Shown here: one piece after another, positions 42,672 through 50,712 of the stretch
Numbering within the stretch: the stretch's first letter is position 1
How the letters are laid out: each line of letters starts with the position of its first letter
Origin: Pseudarthrobacter polychromogenes
GTDB taxonomy: Bacteria > Actinomycetota > Actinomycetes > Actinomycetales > Micrococcaceae
Direction: 5' to 3'
NCBI RefSeq assembly: GCF_014644495.1
Contig: NZ_BMKU01000011.1
Location: 90,145 to 154,144, forward strand
DNA length: 64,000 nucleotides
Notes under the pieces: model-generated
Database searches by the model: none
The model's input: only the letters and a program-made list of their open reading frames with translations
Told to the model about the DNA's origin: nothing
Program-made: the position numbers and the translations under genes

Positions 42672-44408
42672 TTGACTGAACACCTGACCCTTTCCGGCGT
42701 CTCTCACGGCTATGGCGACCGCCTGCTGCTGGACGGCATCACCCTGGCCATCACCCCCGGCGAACACGTGGCCGTCGTCGGCGAAAACGGTGCCGGCAAA
42801 TCCACCCTGCTGCGGCTCCTTTCAGGCCTTGAAACCCCGGACGAAGGCACGGCGGCAATCCAGGGCCGGGTGGGCTACCTCGCCCAGACCCATGGCCTGC
42901 CGGAAACCTTCACCGTGGGTGCCGCCGTCGACGCTTCCCTGGCCGCCCTGCGTGCCATCGAAGCGGAGCTTGACCGGCTGGAGGCAGGGCTGGCTGACGC
43001 CGGCGACGACGAGCTGGAAACCTACGGCAGGCTCCAGACGGAATATCAACTGCGGGAAGGCTACGCAGCCGAGTCCCGGGTGGAGGCTGCGCTGGACCGG
43101 CTGGGCCTGGGCGGCCTGGACCGGAACCGGGTGCTGGGATCGCTGTCCGGCGGGGAGCAGGAACGTGTGGCCTTGGCGTGTGTCCTGGCCGATCCCGCGG
43201 ACATCCTGCTCCTGGACGAGCCCACCAACCACCTGGACGCCCGCGGAACGGCCTGGCTGGAGGACCGGCTGGCCGCCCACAGCGGCACCGTGGTGGTGGT
43301 GTCCCATGACCGGGTGCTCCTCCGCAAGGTGGCCAGCACCATCATCGAAGTGGATGCCGAGCGCCGCGCCGTGACCCGCTACGGCAACGGCTACGACGGC
43401 TACCTCCGGGAGAAGGCAGCCGAACGCGCGCGCTGGGTCCAGCAGTACCACACCTGGATTGATGCGATGGAGTCCGAAAAGCGGCAGGCAGAGACCGTTG
43501 CCGGGACCATGGGGTACGGACGCAAGCGCGACGGCGACAAGATGGGCTTTGACTTCAAGGCAGGCACCTGGCAGAAAGCTGCCAGCAGCCAGGTCCGGAA
43601 CGCCCAGGAACGCCTGCGCCGGCTCGAAGCCAGCCCCGTGGACCGGCCGCCGGTACCCCTGCGGCTGAACGTCGATCTCGCCGCGGACCCGGGTGTTGTG
43701 GCGTCTCCGGCCGCGGACCCGGGTGTTGGGCCTTCCGGGTCTGCGCAGGACGGCGCGCCGGTGCTGGCTGTGCACGGGGTGTGCGTGCCCGGCCGGCTGG
43801 GAACCACCGACTTCCAGGCGGGTCCCGGCGAGAAGGTCCTGATCACCGGGCCCAACGGCGCGGGCAAATCGACGCTGCTCTCCGTCCTTGCCGGAACCCT
43901 GGACCCGGCTGCCGGCTCTGTCACGCGGCCCGGACGCGTCGGCTACCTGCAGCAGGAACTGGAGCTGCCGCAACGGCCATCCCTGCGCCTGCTGCCGGCC
44001 TTCGCCGCGGGCCTCGGCGGCAACATCGACGAGCATGCCGAGGCCCTCCTCCGCCTCGGCCTCTTCCGAACCAGCGAGTTCCACGTGCCCGTGGGCAGCC
44101 TGTCCGCCGGCCAGCAGCGAAGGCTGGCCCTGGCACGGCTGCTGCTGGGCGGCTACGGCACCCTGGTCGTGGACGAACCCACCAACCACCTGGCACCAGT
44201 GCTGGTGGAACAGCTGGAGGCGGCGCTCGCAGGCTTCACCGGGACCCTGGTGATGGTCAGCCACGACCGTGCCCTGCGGGAATGGTTCGCTGCCCGCGCG
44301 CGGCGGAGCCGTGGTGAGGCCGGCCCGGAAGGCACCCGGGCCGGGCACACCGCCGTCGGACGCTGGACCCGGTATTCCATGGACAAGGGCGTGCTCGCGC
44401 CGGTCTAG
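42672..44408 (+). CDS. ABC-F protein, antibiotic-resistance (ARE) type
   Basis: A 578-residue ribosome-acting ATPase with two ABC domains: GENGAGKST, LSGGEQ and LLLDEPTNHLD; then GPNGAGKST, LSAGQQ and VVDEPTNHL. No membrane segment is present. The linker region GRKRDGDKMGFDFKAGTWQK and VRNAQERLRRLEASPV is like that of actinobacterial ARE proteins (TlrC, OleB, LmrC type) rather than EttA or Uup. A tandem AADPGV repeat occurs near residues 336-352. TTG at 42672 follows GAGGAC. It probably dislodges ribosome-bound antibiotics. Confidence 0.85.
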   Translation: MTEHLTLSGVSHGYGDRLLLDGITLAITPGEHVAVVGENGAGKSTLLRLLSGLETPDEGTAAIQGRVGYLAQTHGLPETFTVGAAVDASLAALRAIEAELDRLEAGLADAGDDELETYGRLQTEYQLREGYAAESRVEAALDRLGLGGLDRNRVLGSLSGGEQERVALACVLADPADILLLDEPTNHLDARGTAWLEDRLAAHSGTVVVVSHDRVLLRKVASTIIEVDAERRAVTRYGNGYDGYLREKAAERARWVQQYHTWIDAMESEKRQAETVAGTMGYGRKRDGDKMGFDFKAGTWQKAASSQVRNAQERLRRLEASPVDRPPVPLRLNVDLAADPGVVASPAADPGVGPSGSAQDGAPVLAVHGVCVPGRLGTTDFQAGPGEKVLITGPNGAGKSTLLSVLAGTLDPAAGSVTRPGRVGYLQQELELPQRPSLRLLPAFAAGLGGNIDEHAEALLRLGLFRTSEFHVPVGSLSAGQQRRLALARLLLGGYGTLVVDEPTNHLAPVLVEQLEAALAGFTGTLVMVSHDRALREWFAARARRSRGEAGPEGTRAGHTAVGRWTRYSMDKGVLAPV

Positions 44409-44532
44409 GGGCAGGCCCGGGAACCGGTGAGGTTTGCGTTAAGCAGTCTTTACCGAGGGATCGGCAGGCGGAAACATCGGCGGCGGAAGATAGGGCCATG
44501 CCCGTCGTTCCGCCGGCCGAAAGGATCTGCCC

Positions 44533-44880
44533 GTGATCACCAGGAACCTTTTCATGCAGGGCATCTACCACTTCCAGGGTGTGGGGATGGAGAAACCCGT
44601 GCCCCTGCACAGCGAGCTCTCGCACTATGTCCCGGACGGCGTCGTCAACCAGGCGCTGTACTTCCGCGGCGGCAACTCCAGCGGCGAACTGATCGCCGTG
44701 GTGCTGATGCGCAACGGGGTGCCCATGCGGTATTTCCCCATCGGCGCCAAGGGTGACGTCCACGTCCCGCTGCGCGTTGTGGAGGACATCGAAGGCGGCT
44801 CGGCCATCGAGCTCCACCTGGCCGCGCCCGAGGGCGTCAACGGCACCGTGGTGATCGACCTGGGCATGGTGGAGCACTGA
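44533..44880 (+). CDS. Conserved small protein of the nitrite reductase operon
   Basis: A 115-residue, probably beta-rich soluble protein starting MITRNLFMQGIYHFQGVGM and holding ALYFRGGNSSGELIAVV and MRYFPIGAKGDVHVPL. I do not recognise a catalytic motif. It overlaps the nirB start by one base (TGATG), so it is coupled to nitrite reductase. It could be an assembly or regulatory factor. Database labels such as molybdopterin oxidoreductase are not supported by anything in the sequence. GTG at 44533. Confidence 0.7.
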   Translation: MITRNLFMQGIYHFQGVGMEKPVPLHSELSHYVPDGVVNQALYFRGGNSSGELIAVVLMRNGVPMRYFPIGAKGDVHVPLRVVEDIEGGSAIELHLAAPEGVNGTVVIDLGMVEH

Positions 44881-47408
44881 TGACCAGCGTGGCCGAACGG
44901 GCCCAATCCCGGCCGGACGGCCGGGCACGCAGCCGGGACAGCCGCCGGCGCCTGGTGGTCATCGGGAACGGGATGGCAGGAGCCCGCGCCGTGGAGGAGA
45001 TCCTGGCCAGGGGCGGTGCGGAGCAGTTCAGCATCACCATGTTCGGGGACGAACCCTACGGCAACTACAACCGGATCATGCTCAGCCATGTCCTCTCCGG
45101 GGAGGAAAGCGATGCGGACATCTTCCTCAACCCGTTGTCCTGGTATGAGGACAACGGCATCACACTCCACGCGGGGGTCCGGGCGGACAGGATCGACCGG
45201 TTCGCCAAACACGTGTTTTCCAGCGACGGCAGGGTGACGCCCTACGACACCCTGGTCATCGCCACGGGCAGCCGCCCGCACCTGCCCCCGATGGACGGCC
45301 TTTACACGCCCGGCGGTTCGGTGAAGCCGGGTGTCTTCGGCTTCCGCACCATCGATGACACCCGCAAGATGGCCGAGCACGCCCGGCATGACCATCACCG
45401 GCATGCCGTGGTGATCGGCGGGGGCCTGCTGGGGCTGGAGGCCGCCGCCGGGCTGCGCAGCTTCGGGCTGGGGGTGGATGTGGTCCACTCGGGCGGCCAC
45501 CTCATGAGTGCGCAGATGGGGCCCGACGGCGGTGCGGTGCTCCGCCGGAGCGTTGAGGCCCTGGGCATCGGGGTACTGACGGGCAGCCGGACCACAGCCG
45601 TGCTGGGCAGGGACAGGGTGACCGGCGTCAGCCTCCGCGACCGGCCGGACATCGACTGCGACATGGTGGTGGTGGCGGCCGGGATCCGTCCCAACGTGGA
45701 CCTGGCGGTCCTCAGCGGACTGCCGGTGGAGCGGGCCATCGTGGTGGATGACCGGCTCCGCGTGCAGGATGAGGACCACATCTACGCCGTGGGGGAGTGC
45801 GTCCAGCACCGCGGTGAGGTGTACGGGCTGGTGGCACCGCTGTGGGAGCAGGCGGTGGTGCTGGCAAACCACGTGACCGGCGCAGATACCAGCGCCGCGT
45901 ACCTGGGTTCGCGGACCGCCACCAAGCTCAAGGTGGCAGGAGTCGAGGTCGCCTCCATGGGCCTGCAGGGGCCGGAGCTCGACACCGACGAGCACATCGT
46001 CTTCTCCGAACCCAGCCGCGGGGTCTTCAAGTCCATCGTGGTCCGCGACAACAAGATGGTGGGCGCCACCCTCCTGGGCGACAGCCGCAAGGTGGCGTTC
46101 CTGACCCAGGCCTACGACCGCGGCCTCCCCCTGCCCGAGGAGCGGCTTGGCCTCATGTTCGATCTCGGGACGCCCGGGGAGGACGTGGGCGTCGCGGAAC
46201 TGGATGATGACGCCCAGGTCTGCAACTGCAACGGTGTCAGCAAGAAGGACCTGGCCGCAGCCGTGAGGGGCGGCTGCGCCTCGGTGTCCGGGGCCATGGA
46301 TGCCACCCGGGCCGGGAAGGGCTGCGGCTCGTGCAAGCTCCTGGTGAAACAGGTAGTGGAGTGGGCGGCGGACGGGGCCGTGGAGGAGGATCCTGCCGCC
46401 ACCTACTACGTACCGGGCATCCCCCTGGACAAAGCCGCATTGATGGCAGAGATCCGGAAACGCGGGCTCCGGTCCGTTTCGGCCGTGTTCCACGCGCTGG
46501 CCCCGGGCGGCGCCGAGGACGCGAAGTCCAAAATGGGCCTGGCGTCCCTGCTCAAGATGATGCTCGCGGACCAGTACGTCGACGAACGCGATGCCCGCTT
46601 CATTAACGACCGCGTGCACGCCAACATCCAGCGGGACGGCACGTTCTCCGTGGTGCCCCAGATGAAGGGCGGCGTCACGTCCGTGCAGCAGCTGCGCCGG
46701 ATCGCGGACGTGGCCGAGAAGTACAACGTGCCCCTGATCAAGCTCACCGGCGGCCAGCGGATCGACCTGCTGGGCATCCCCAAGGAGGACCTGCCGCAGG
46801 TCTGGGCCGATCTGGACATGCCGTCCGGGTACGCCTACGGCAAGAGCTTCCGCACCGTGAAGACCTGTGTTGGGAAGGACTTCTGCCGTTACGGGACGGG
46901 GGACTCCACCAAGCTGGGCGTCGAGATCGAATCCCGGTTCCAGGGCATCGAGTCGCCGGCCAAGCTGAAGCTGGCAGTCTCCGGCTGCCCCCGCAACTGC
47001 GCGGAATCACTGGTGAAGGACGTGGGCGTGGTGGCTGTGGAAGGCGGCCGCTGGGAAATCTACGTCGGGGGAGCGGCTGGCGCCCACATCCGCAAGGGCG
47101 ACCTCCTGGCCACCGTTGACAGCCCGGAAGAGGTGAAGGTCCTGACCGGCCGTTTCATGCAGTACTACCGCGAACACGCCAACTGGCTGGAACGGACCTA
47201 CGCCTTTGTGCCCCGGGTAGGCATCGAGCATCTCCGCGCGGTGATTGTCGAGGACGCGGAGGGGATTGCGGCGCAGCTGGATGCCGCGATGCAGGCGTCC
47301 GTGGACAGCTACGTGGATCCATGGAGCGAACGCGTGGATCCGCTGACGCCCGGCCAGTTCAGGACGTCCCTGCCGCTGACGGTCCTTCCGCAGGTGCCGG
47401 TCCGATGA
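44880..47408 (+). CDS. nirB: Assimilatory nitrite reductase, large subunit
   Basis: NAD(P)H-dependent reduction of nitrite to ammonium. 842 residues: a FAD/NAD-binding module (VVIGNGMAGARAVEE near 20-35, VVIGGGLLGLEAAAGL near 178), a BFD-type [2Fe-2S] domain with CNCNG and CGSC cysteines (about 445-485), then nitrite/sulfite reductase repeats. The 4Fe-4S/siroheme cysteines are CVGKDFC and GCPRNC (about 665-710). Overlaps nirD by ATGA. Confidence 0.95.
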   Translation: MTSVAERAQSRPDGRARSRDSRRRLVVIGNGMAGARAVEEILARGGAEQFSITMFGDEPYGNYNRIMLSHVLSGEESDADIFLNPLSWYEDNGITLHAGVRADRIDRFAKHVFSSDGRVTPYDTLVIATGSRPHLPPMDGLYTPGGSVKPGVFGFRTIDDTRKMAEHARHDHHRHAVVIGGGLLGLEAAAGLRSFGLGVDVVHSGGHLMSAQMGPDGGAVLRRSVEALGIGVLTGSRTTAVLGRDRVTGVSLRDRPDIDCDMVVVAAGIRPNVDLAVLSGLPVERAIVVDDRLRVQDEDHIYAVGECVQHRGEVYGLVAPLWEQAVVLANHVTGADTSAAYLGSRTATKLKVAGVEVASMGLQGPELDTDEHIVFSEPSRGVFKSIVVRDNKMVGATLLGDSRKVAFLTQAYDRGLPLPEERLGLMFDLGTPGEDVGVAELDDDAQVCNCNGVSKKDLAAAVRGGCASVSGAMDATRAGKGCGSCKLLVKQVVEWAADGAVEEDPAATYYVPGIPLDKAALMAEIRKRGLRSVSAVFHALAPGGAEDAKSKMGLASLLKMMLADQYVDERDARFINDRVHANIQRDGTFSVVPQMKGGVTSVQQLRRIADVAEKYNVPLIKLTGGQRIDLLGIPKEDLPQVWADLDMPSGYAYGKSFRTVKTCVGKDFCRYGTGDSTKLGVEIESRFQGIESPAKLKLAVSGCPRNCAESLVKDVGVVAVEGGRWEIYVGGAAGAHIRKGDLLATVDSPEEVKVLTGRFMQYYREHANWLERTYAFVPRVGIEHLRAVIVEDAEGIAAQLDAAMQASVDSYVDPWSERVDPLTPGQFRTSLPLTVLPQVPVR

Positions 47409-47740
47409 GCGCCACCGGTGCGGCCGCAGCGTCCCACATCCTCGGCCCCGTGGACCAGGTTCCGTTGGGGGAAGGAAGGGCATTTGCGGTGGACGGCGAA
47501 CAGGTGGCCGTCTTCCGGCTGCGCGACGGAACCGTGCGGGCGCTCGCGGCAGTCTGCCCGCACCGGGGCGGTCCCATCGCGGACGGCACCATCGACCGCC
47601 AGCAGGTGATCTGCCCGCTGCACCAGCACGCGTTCGACCTCACCAGCGGCTGCTCAACCACCGGCGCCGAACCGCTGCAGGCCTACCGCGTGAGCGTGGA
47701 CGGTGAGCAGAACCTTGTGTTGGAGACGGGTGGGGTGTAG
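47405..47740 (+). CDS. nirD: Nitrite reductase, small subunit (Rieske-type)
   Basis: A 111-residue Rieske-fold subunit. The [2Fe-2S] ligands are intact: CPHRGG and CPLHQHAFD. The E. coli NirD lacks them, so this copy should carry a cluster and feed electrons directly. ATG at 47405 lies in the ATGA overlap with nirB. Confidence 0.92.
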   Translation: MSATGAAAASHILGPVDQVPLGEGRAFAVDGEQVAVFRLRDGTVRALAAVCPHRGGPIADGTIDRQQVICPLHQHAFDLTSGCSTTGAEPLQAYRVSVDGEQNLVLETGGV

Positions 47741-47810
47741 TGCGGGTCACGTAGCACCCCGGTGGGTCTTGTAGGATAGACGAGCCGCGCGAAGCTTCGG
47801 CGCCACAAGA

Positions 47811-47867
47811 GATTCCGCTCACATTCGGATGCCCAGAAGGCATTAATCCGAATTTGTGGGCGGAATC
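47811..47867 (+). promoter_or_regulatory. Long 5' hairpin before the amino-acid permease
   Basis: GATTCCGC (47811-47818) pairs with GCGGAATC (47860-47867); ACA-containing middle bases pair with UGU; TTCGGAT (47824-47830) pairs with ATCCGAA (47846-47852); and GCC/GGC closes a CAGAA loop. The nearly continuous stem has only a 2-nt bulge. A -10-like TAGGAT is at 47772. It matches no riboswitch I know and has no T tract. Confidence 0.55.
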
Positions 47868-47914
47868 ATGCGTGTTCCGGATGCGGCCAACCCCCCAACC
47901 CACAAGGAACAGTT

Positions 47915-49375
47915 GTGCCTCAAAGTACCCCCACAGATCTCCAGAACCCCACGGCACCATCCGCCGCCGTCGACCCCACCCTCAGCGCCGAGGGTTACAG
48001 CAAGACGCTGGGCAGGCGCCACGTCACCATGATCGCCATGGGCGGCGCCATCGGCGTCGGCCTTTTCATGGGCGCCGGCGGACGCCTGGCCTCCACCGGC
48101 CCCGCCCTGATCTTCTCCTACGCCATTGCCGGCGTCATCGCCTACCTGCTCATGCGGGCACTCGGCGAGCTCATCATGTACCGCCAGACCTCGGGTTCGT
48201 TCGTGAGCTACGCCGGTGAAATGTTCGGCAAGAAGGGCGCGTTCCTGTCCGGCTGGATGTACTTCATCAATTGGGGCATGACCGGCATCGCCGAGCTGAT
48301 CGCCATCGGACTGTACTTCCAGTTCTTCTTCCCCAATGTTCCCGTGGAAGCTTCCGCCATCGCCGCGCTGGCCCTGCTGGTGGCCGTCAACCTGCTGAGC
48401 GTCAAGGCGTTCGGCGAGTTCGAGTTCTGGGCCTCCTGCCTTAAGGTGGGCGCCATCCTGACGTTCCTGGTGGTGGGCACGTTCATGGTGGTCACCAACG
48501 CCCAGGTGGGCGACGGCAACGCCTCGGTGGCCAACCTGTTCGCGGCCGAGGGCGGCATGTTCCCCAAGGGTGCCCTGGTGATGGTGCTGGTGCTCAACGC
48601 CGTGATCTTCGCCTACAACGGCATCGAACTGGTGGGCATCACAGCCGGCGAGATGCAGAACCCGCAGCGCGAAGTCCCCAAGGCGATCCGCGCCGTCGTC
48701 CTGCGCATCGTGGTGTTCTACGTCGGTTCCGTGACCCTGCTCGCCATGCTGCTGCCGTCCGACCAGTACGTTGCCGGCACCTCGCCGTTCGTTACTGTGT
48801 TCGGCCAGATGGGCCTCGCGTGGGTGGGCGACGTGATGAACATGATCGTGATCACCGCGGCGCTGTCATCCTGCAACTCGGGCCTGTACTCGATCGGCCG
48901 CGTCTTCCGCACCATGGCCAACAACGGCCACGCCCCGCAGTGGCTCACCCGGATGTCCCGCCGCCACGTTCCGTACGCGGCCATCCTGGCCATCGCGGCG
49001 TTCTACCTGGTGGGCATCCTGCTGAACATCTGGCTGGGCGGCTCGCACGCCTTCGACCTCGCCCTGAACACGGCCTCCATCGGCGTGATCTTCACCTGGG
49101 GTGCCATTTTCGCCAGCCAGATCGCGCTGCGCCACAAGAAGGGCGTCACCTCCAGCCTGCCGATGCCCGGCTCCCCGTGGACCAGCTGGGCCGGCCTGGT
49201 CTCGCTGCTGGTTATCACGGTACTGATCGGCTTCGACACCATGACCAGCAAGACCGGTGAGGTGTTCCACCTGGGCCTGTGGACCCTGGCCACCATCCCG
49301 TTCTTCGCGCTGCTCCTGTGGCTGGGCTGGCAGAAGGTCAAGGCCAACGAACCGAAGCACGCGCTCTACAACTAG
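47915..49375 (+). CDS. Amino-acid permease (APC family, AnsP/CycA-like)
   Basis: A 486-residue, 12-helix APC permease: the substrate-site motif GGAIGVGLFMGAG in helix 1 and the MRALGELIMY loop are diagnostic of the amino-acid transporter group; overall closest in style to L-asparagine permease AnsP, though substrate is not proven. GTG at 47915 follows AAGGAAC. Downstream of nirBD, so it may be nitrogen-regulated, but it has its own leader with a long hairpin. Confidence 0.87.
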   Translation: MPQSTPTDLQNPTAPSAAVDPTLSAEGYSKTLGRRHVTMIAMGGAIGVGLFMGAGGRLASTGPALIFSYAIAGVIAYLLMRALGELIMYRQTSGSFVSYAGEMFGKKGAFLSGWMYFINWGMTGIAELIAIGLYFQFFFPNVPVEASAIAALALLVAVNLLSVKAFGEFEFWASCLKVGAILTFLVVGTFMVVTNAQVGDGNASVANLFAAEGGMFPKGALVMVLVLNAVIFAYNGIELVGITAGEMQNPQREVPKAIRAVVLRIVVFYVGSVTLLAMLLPSDQYVAGTSPFVTVFGQMGLAWVGDVMNMIVITAALSSCNSGLYSIGRVFRTMANNGHAPQWLTRMSRRHVPYAAILAIAAFYLVGILLNIWLGGSHAFDLALNTASIGVIFTWGAIFASQIALRHKKGVTSSLPMPGSPWTSWAGLVSLLVITVLIGFDTMTSKTGEVFHLGLWTLATIPFFALLLWLGWQKVKANEPKHALYN

Positions 49376-49395
49376 CGCCCAGAGCATGACGAAAC

Positions 49396-49433
49396 GACGG
49401 CGGGAAGCCCCTTGGGAGGGTAGTCCCGCCGTC
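49396..49433 (+). terminator. Terminator after the permease
   Basis: The perfect 10-bp stem GACGGCGGGA (49396-49405) and TCCCGCCGTC (49424-49433) closes an 18-nt loop with inner CCC/GGG pairs, followed by GGCGTTT. It lies 20 nt after the stop. Confidence 0.7.
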
Positions 49434-49452
49434 GGCGTTTCCCGGGTCTTCC

Positions 49453-49495
49453 TGCCCCCGCCCCCGCCGCCCGCCCTGCCCCCGCCCCCGCCGCC
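49453..49495. repeat. Tandem C-rich repeat
   Basis: A 19-nt unit of the form TGCCCCCGCCCCCGCCGCC occurs at 49453-49471 and again at 49477-49495 (24-bp period). The minus strand carries four or more G-runs and could form a G-quadruplex just past the converging AbiEi-like gene. Confidence 0.75.
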
Positions 49496-49501
49496 GCGAT
49501 C

Positions 49502-49560
49502 GCCGGAACGCTGCACGGTCGCCCGAACGCTCCGGCGTCCGGGCGCCGTTCCAGCGATTT
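49502..49560. repeat. Family C structured repeat, left copy
   Basis: 59-nt element opening GCCGGAACGCTGC and ending CCGTTCCAGCGATTT. It matches 45 of 59 positions, without gaps, of 50595-50653 on the far side of the AbiEi-like gene. GGAACG/CGTTCC and CGCCCG/CGGGCG can pair, giving a hairpin. Confidence 0.6.
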
Positions 49561-49588
49561 GGCTGCCGTCGCGTCGTGGGGACCGGGC

Positions 49589-50524
49589 TCAGCGCCGGAG
49601 GGCTGCGAGGATCCGGTTCTTGAACTCGGGCTCCCGGAACAGGTCCTTCCATTCCACGCGGACGAAGAGCCATCCGTCTTCAGTGAGTGCTTTCTCCCGG
49701 CGCCGCTCCTGGTAGAGGACTTCGCCGGTTGGTTCGTAGTCGAAATACTTGACCTTCCCGTCGAATTCGAGGGCCACCTTCTTCTCCCTCCACGCGATGT
49801 CAAGGCGATGCCGGCCCACGCGGCTGTGGACCTCAACCTGCGCCTCGGGCAGAGGCAGCTTCAGCCGTACCAAAAGCTCCCGCGTGAGGGTTTCCCCGGC
49901 AGATTCCGCGAGGATATCGGCGTTGGCCAGCGCCCGTCGAAGGTTCCTCACCCCGTTGCGGCCCGCAAGGCTGTCCGCCGCAGCGTTCATGACCTCGAGA
50001 TCGGCGCCAAGCCTGAGCGCATGGTCCACCAGGACCAGCGCCTGCCGGTACTCGAGCATCAGGGCGCAGTCCACCACTGTCCGCTCAAGCGAGGTGACCC
50101 TCAACCGGCCGAGGGTTATGGCTTCGGCATCCGCATACGGCCGGGTGTGCCCGCGGACATCATTCCCAAGGCGCTCGCTGGAGGGCCGCACCCGGAGCAG
50201 GACATGAACCAGGTCGTCCGTGTTCCACAGGAAGAGGCCGTGCAGGCGGGCGGCTGAGGTGTGGCTGTAAACGAAGTTTCCCGTTGATGTGGTCAGCGTC
50301 CCGTGCGCGTGCGCATGGATCAGCTGCAGGCTGCGGACTCTGGGAGACTGCTTCTCCCACAGGGAGGCCCTAATGTAGCAGCCGTACCTGAGGCGGACCA
50401 GGCCGCCGCTTTTGACCAAGTGCCGAATGGCCCGCGAGTTAAGCCCGCCGGCATGCAGTTGGTCAGTGCGCCAGAGGTTTCCAGTGGCTGGCAGCTGCGG
50501 CAATAGTGCGGGTAGTTGTGTCAT
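49589..50524 (-). CDS. AbiEi-like winged-helix protein with nuclease-like C-terminus
   Basis: A 311-residue protein. The N-terminal part (RTDQLHAGGLNSRAIRHLVKSGGL broken by turns, then VRLRYGCYI) is the AbiEi-type winged helix found in type IV antitoxin-like proteins. The C-terminal 80 residues hold RLDIAW (Asp242) and EFDGK (Glu253, Lys257), the spacing of a PD-(D/E)XK nuclease as in DUF559/Vsr-like proteins. No AbiEii toxin lies alongside. Such fused proteins are common in Micrococcaceae; the role is unknown. GTG or ATG start near 50524. Confidence 0.75.
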   Translation of the reverse strand: MTQLPALLPQLPATGNLWRTDQLHAGGLNSRAIRHLVKSGGLVRLRYGCYIRASLWEKQSPRVRSLQLIHAHAHGTLTTSTGNFVYSHTSAARLHGLFLWNTDDLVHVLLRVRPSSERLGNDVRGHTRPYADAEAITLGRLRVTSLERTVVDCALMLEYRQALVLVDHALRLGADLEVMNAAADSLAGRNGVRNLRRALANADILAESAGETLTRELLVRLKLPLPEAQVEVHSRVGRHRLDIAWREKKVALEFDGKVKYFDYEPTGEVLYQERRREKALTEDGWLFVRVEWKDLFREPEFKNRILAALRR

Positions 50525-50594
50525 CCACCCAGCCTCCGGTGAGGGAAACGCGGTGGCCAGGCGCCGGCGTCGTTATGTGGAAAGCCCCGCAGAC

Positions 50595-50653
50595 GCCGGA
50601 AGGCTGCCCGGCCGCTGGAGCGGTTCAGTGTGCGGGCACCGTTCCGGCGATTA
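50595..50653. repeat. Family C structured repeat, right copy
   Basis: 59-nt partner of 49502-49560 in the same orientation, opening GCCGGAAGGCTGC and ending CCGTTCCGGCGATTA. The core CGGGCRCCGTTCCRGCGATT is best conserved. Lies between the AbiEi-like and dinB genes, outside any gene. Confidence 0.6.
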
Positions 50654-50712
50654 CGACGGCGGAGGGCCGGGAACGGTGGTGCCGGACGTCCGGCGGGGGC
50701 AGACTTGGGCGT

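Noticed and set aside
44409..44532. GlnR box before the nitrite reductase operon
   Set aside because: GTTAAG and GGAAAC fragments are present, but not with the GTnAC-N6-GAAAC spacing expected. Too weak to call.
47830..47847. Five-codon uORF ATG CCC AGA AGG CAT TAA in the permease leader
   Set aside because: It lies inside the hairpin loop and has no ribosome-binding site; likely chance.
47811..47867. Known riboswitch before the permease
   Set aside because: No conserved core of glycine, lysine, glutamine or c-di-AMP riboswitches is recognisable; reported only as an unclassified hairpin.
49589..50524. Complete AbiE type IV toxin-antitoxin system
   Set aside because: Only an AbiEi-like protein is present; no nucleotidyltransferase toxin gene lies on either side.
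49502..50653. Flanking repeats as target-site duplications of a transposon
   Set aside because: 59 nt is too long and 76 percent identity too low for target duplications; no transposase or terminal inverted repeats were found.
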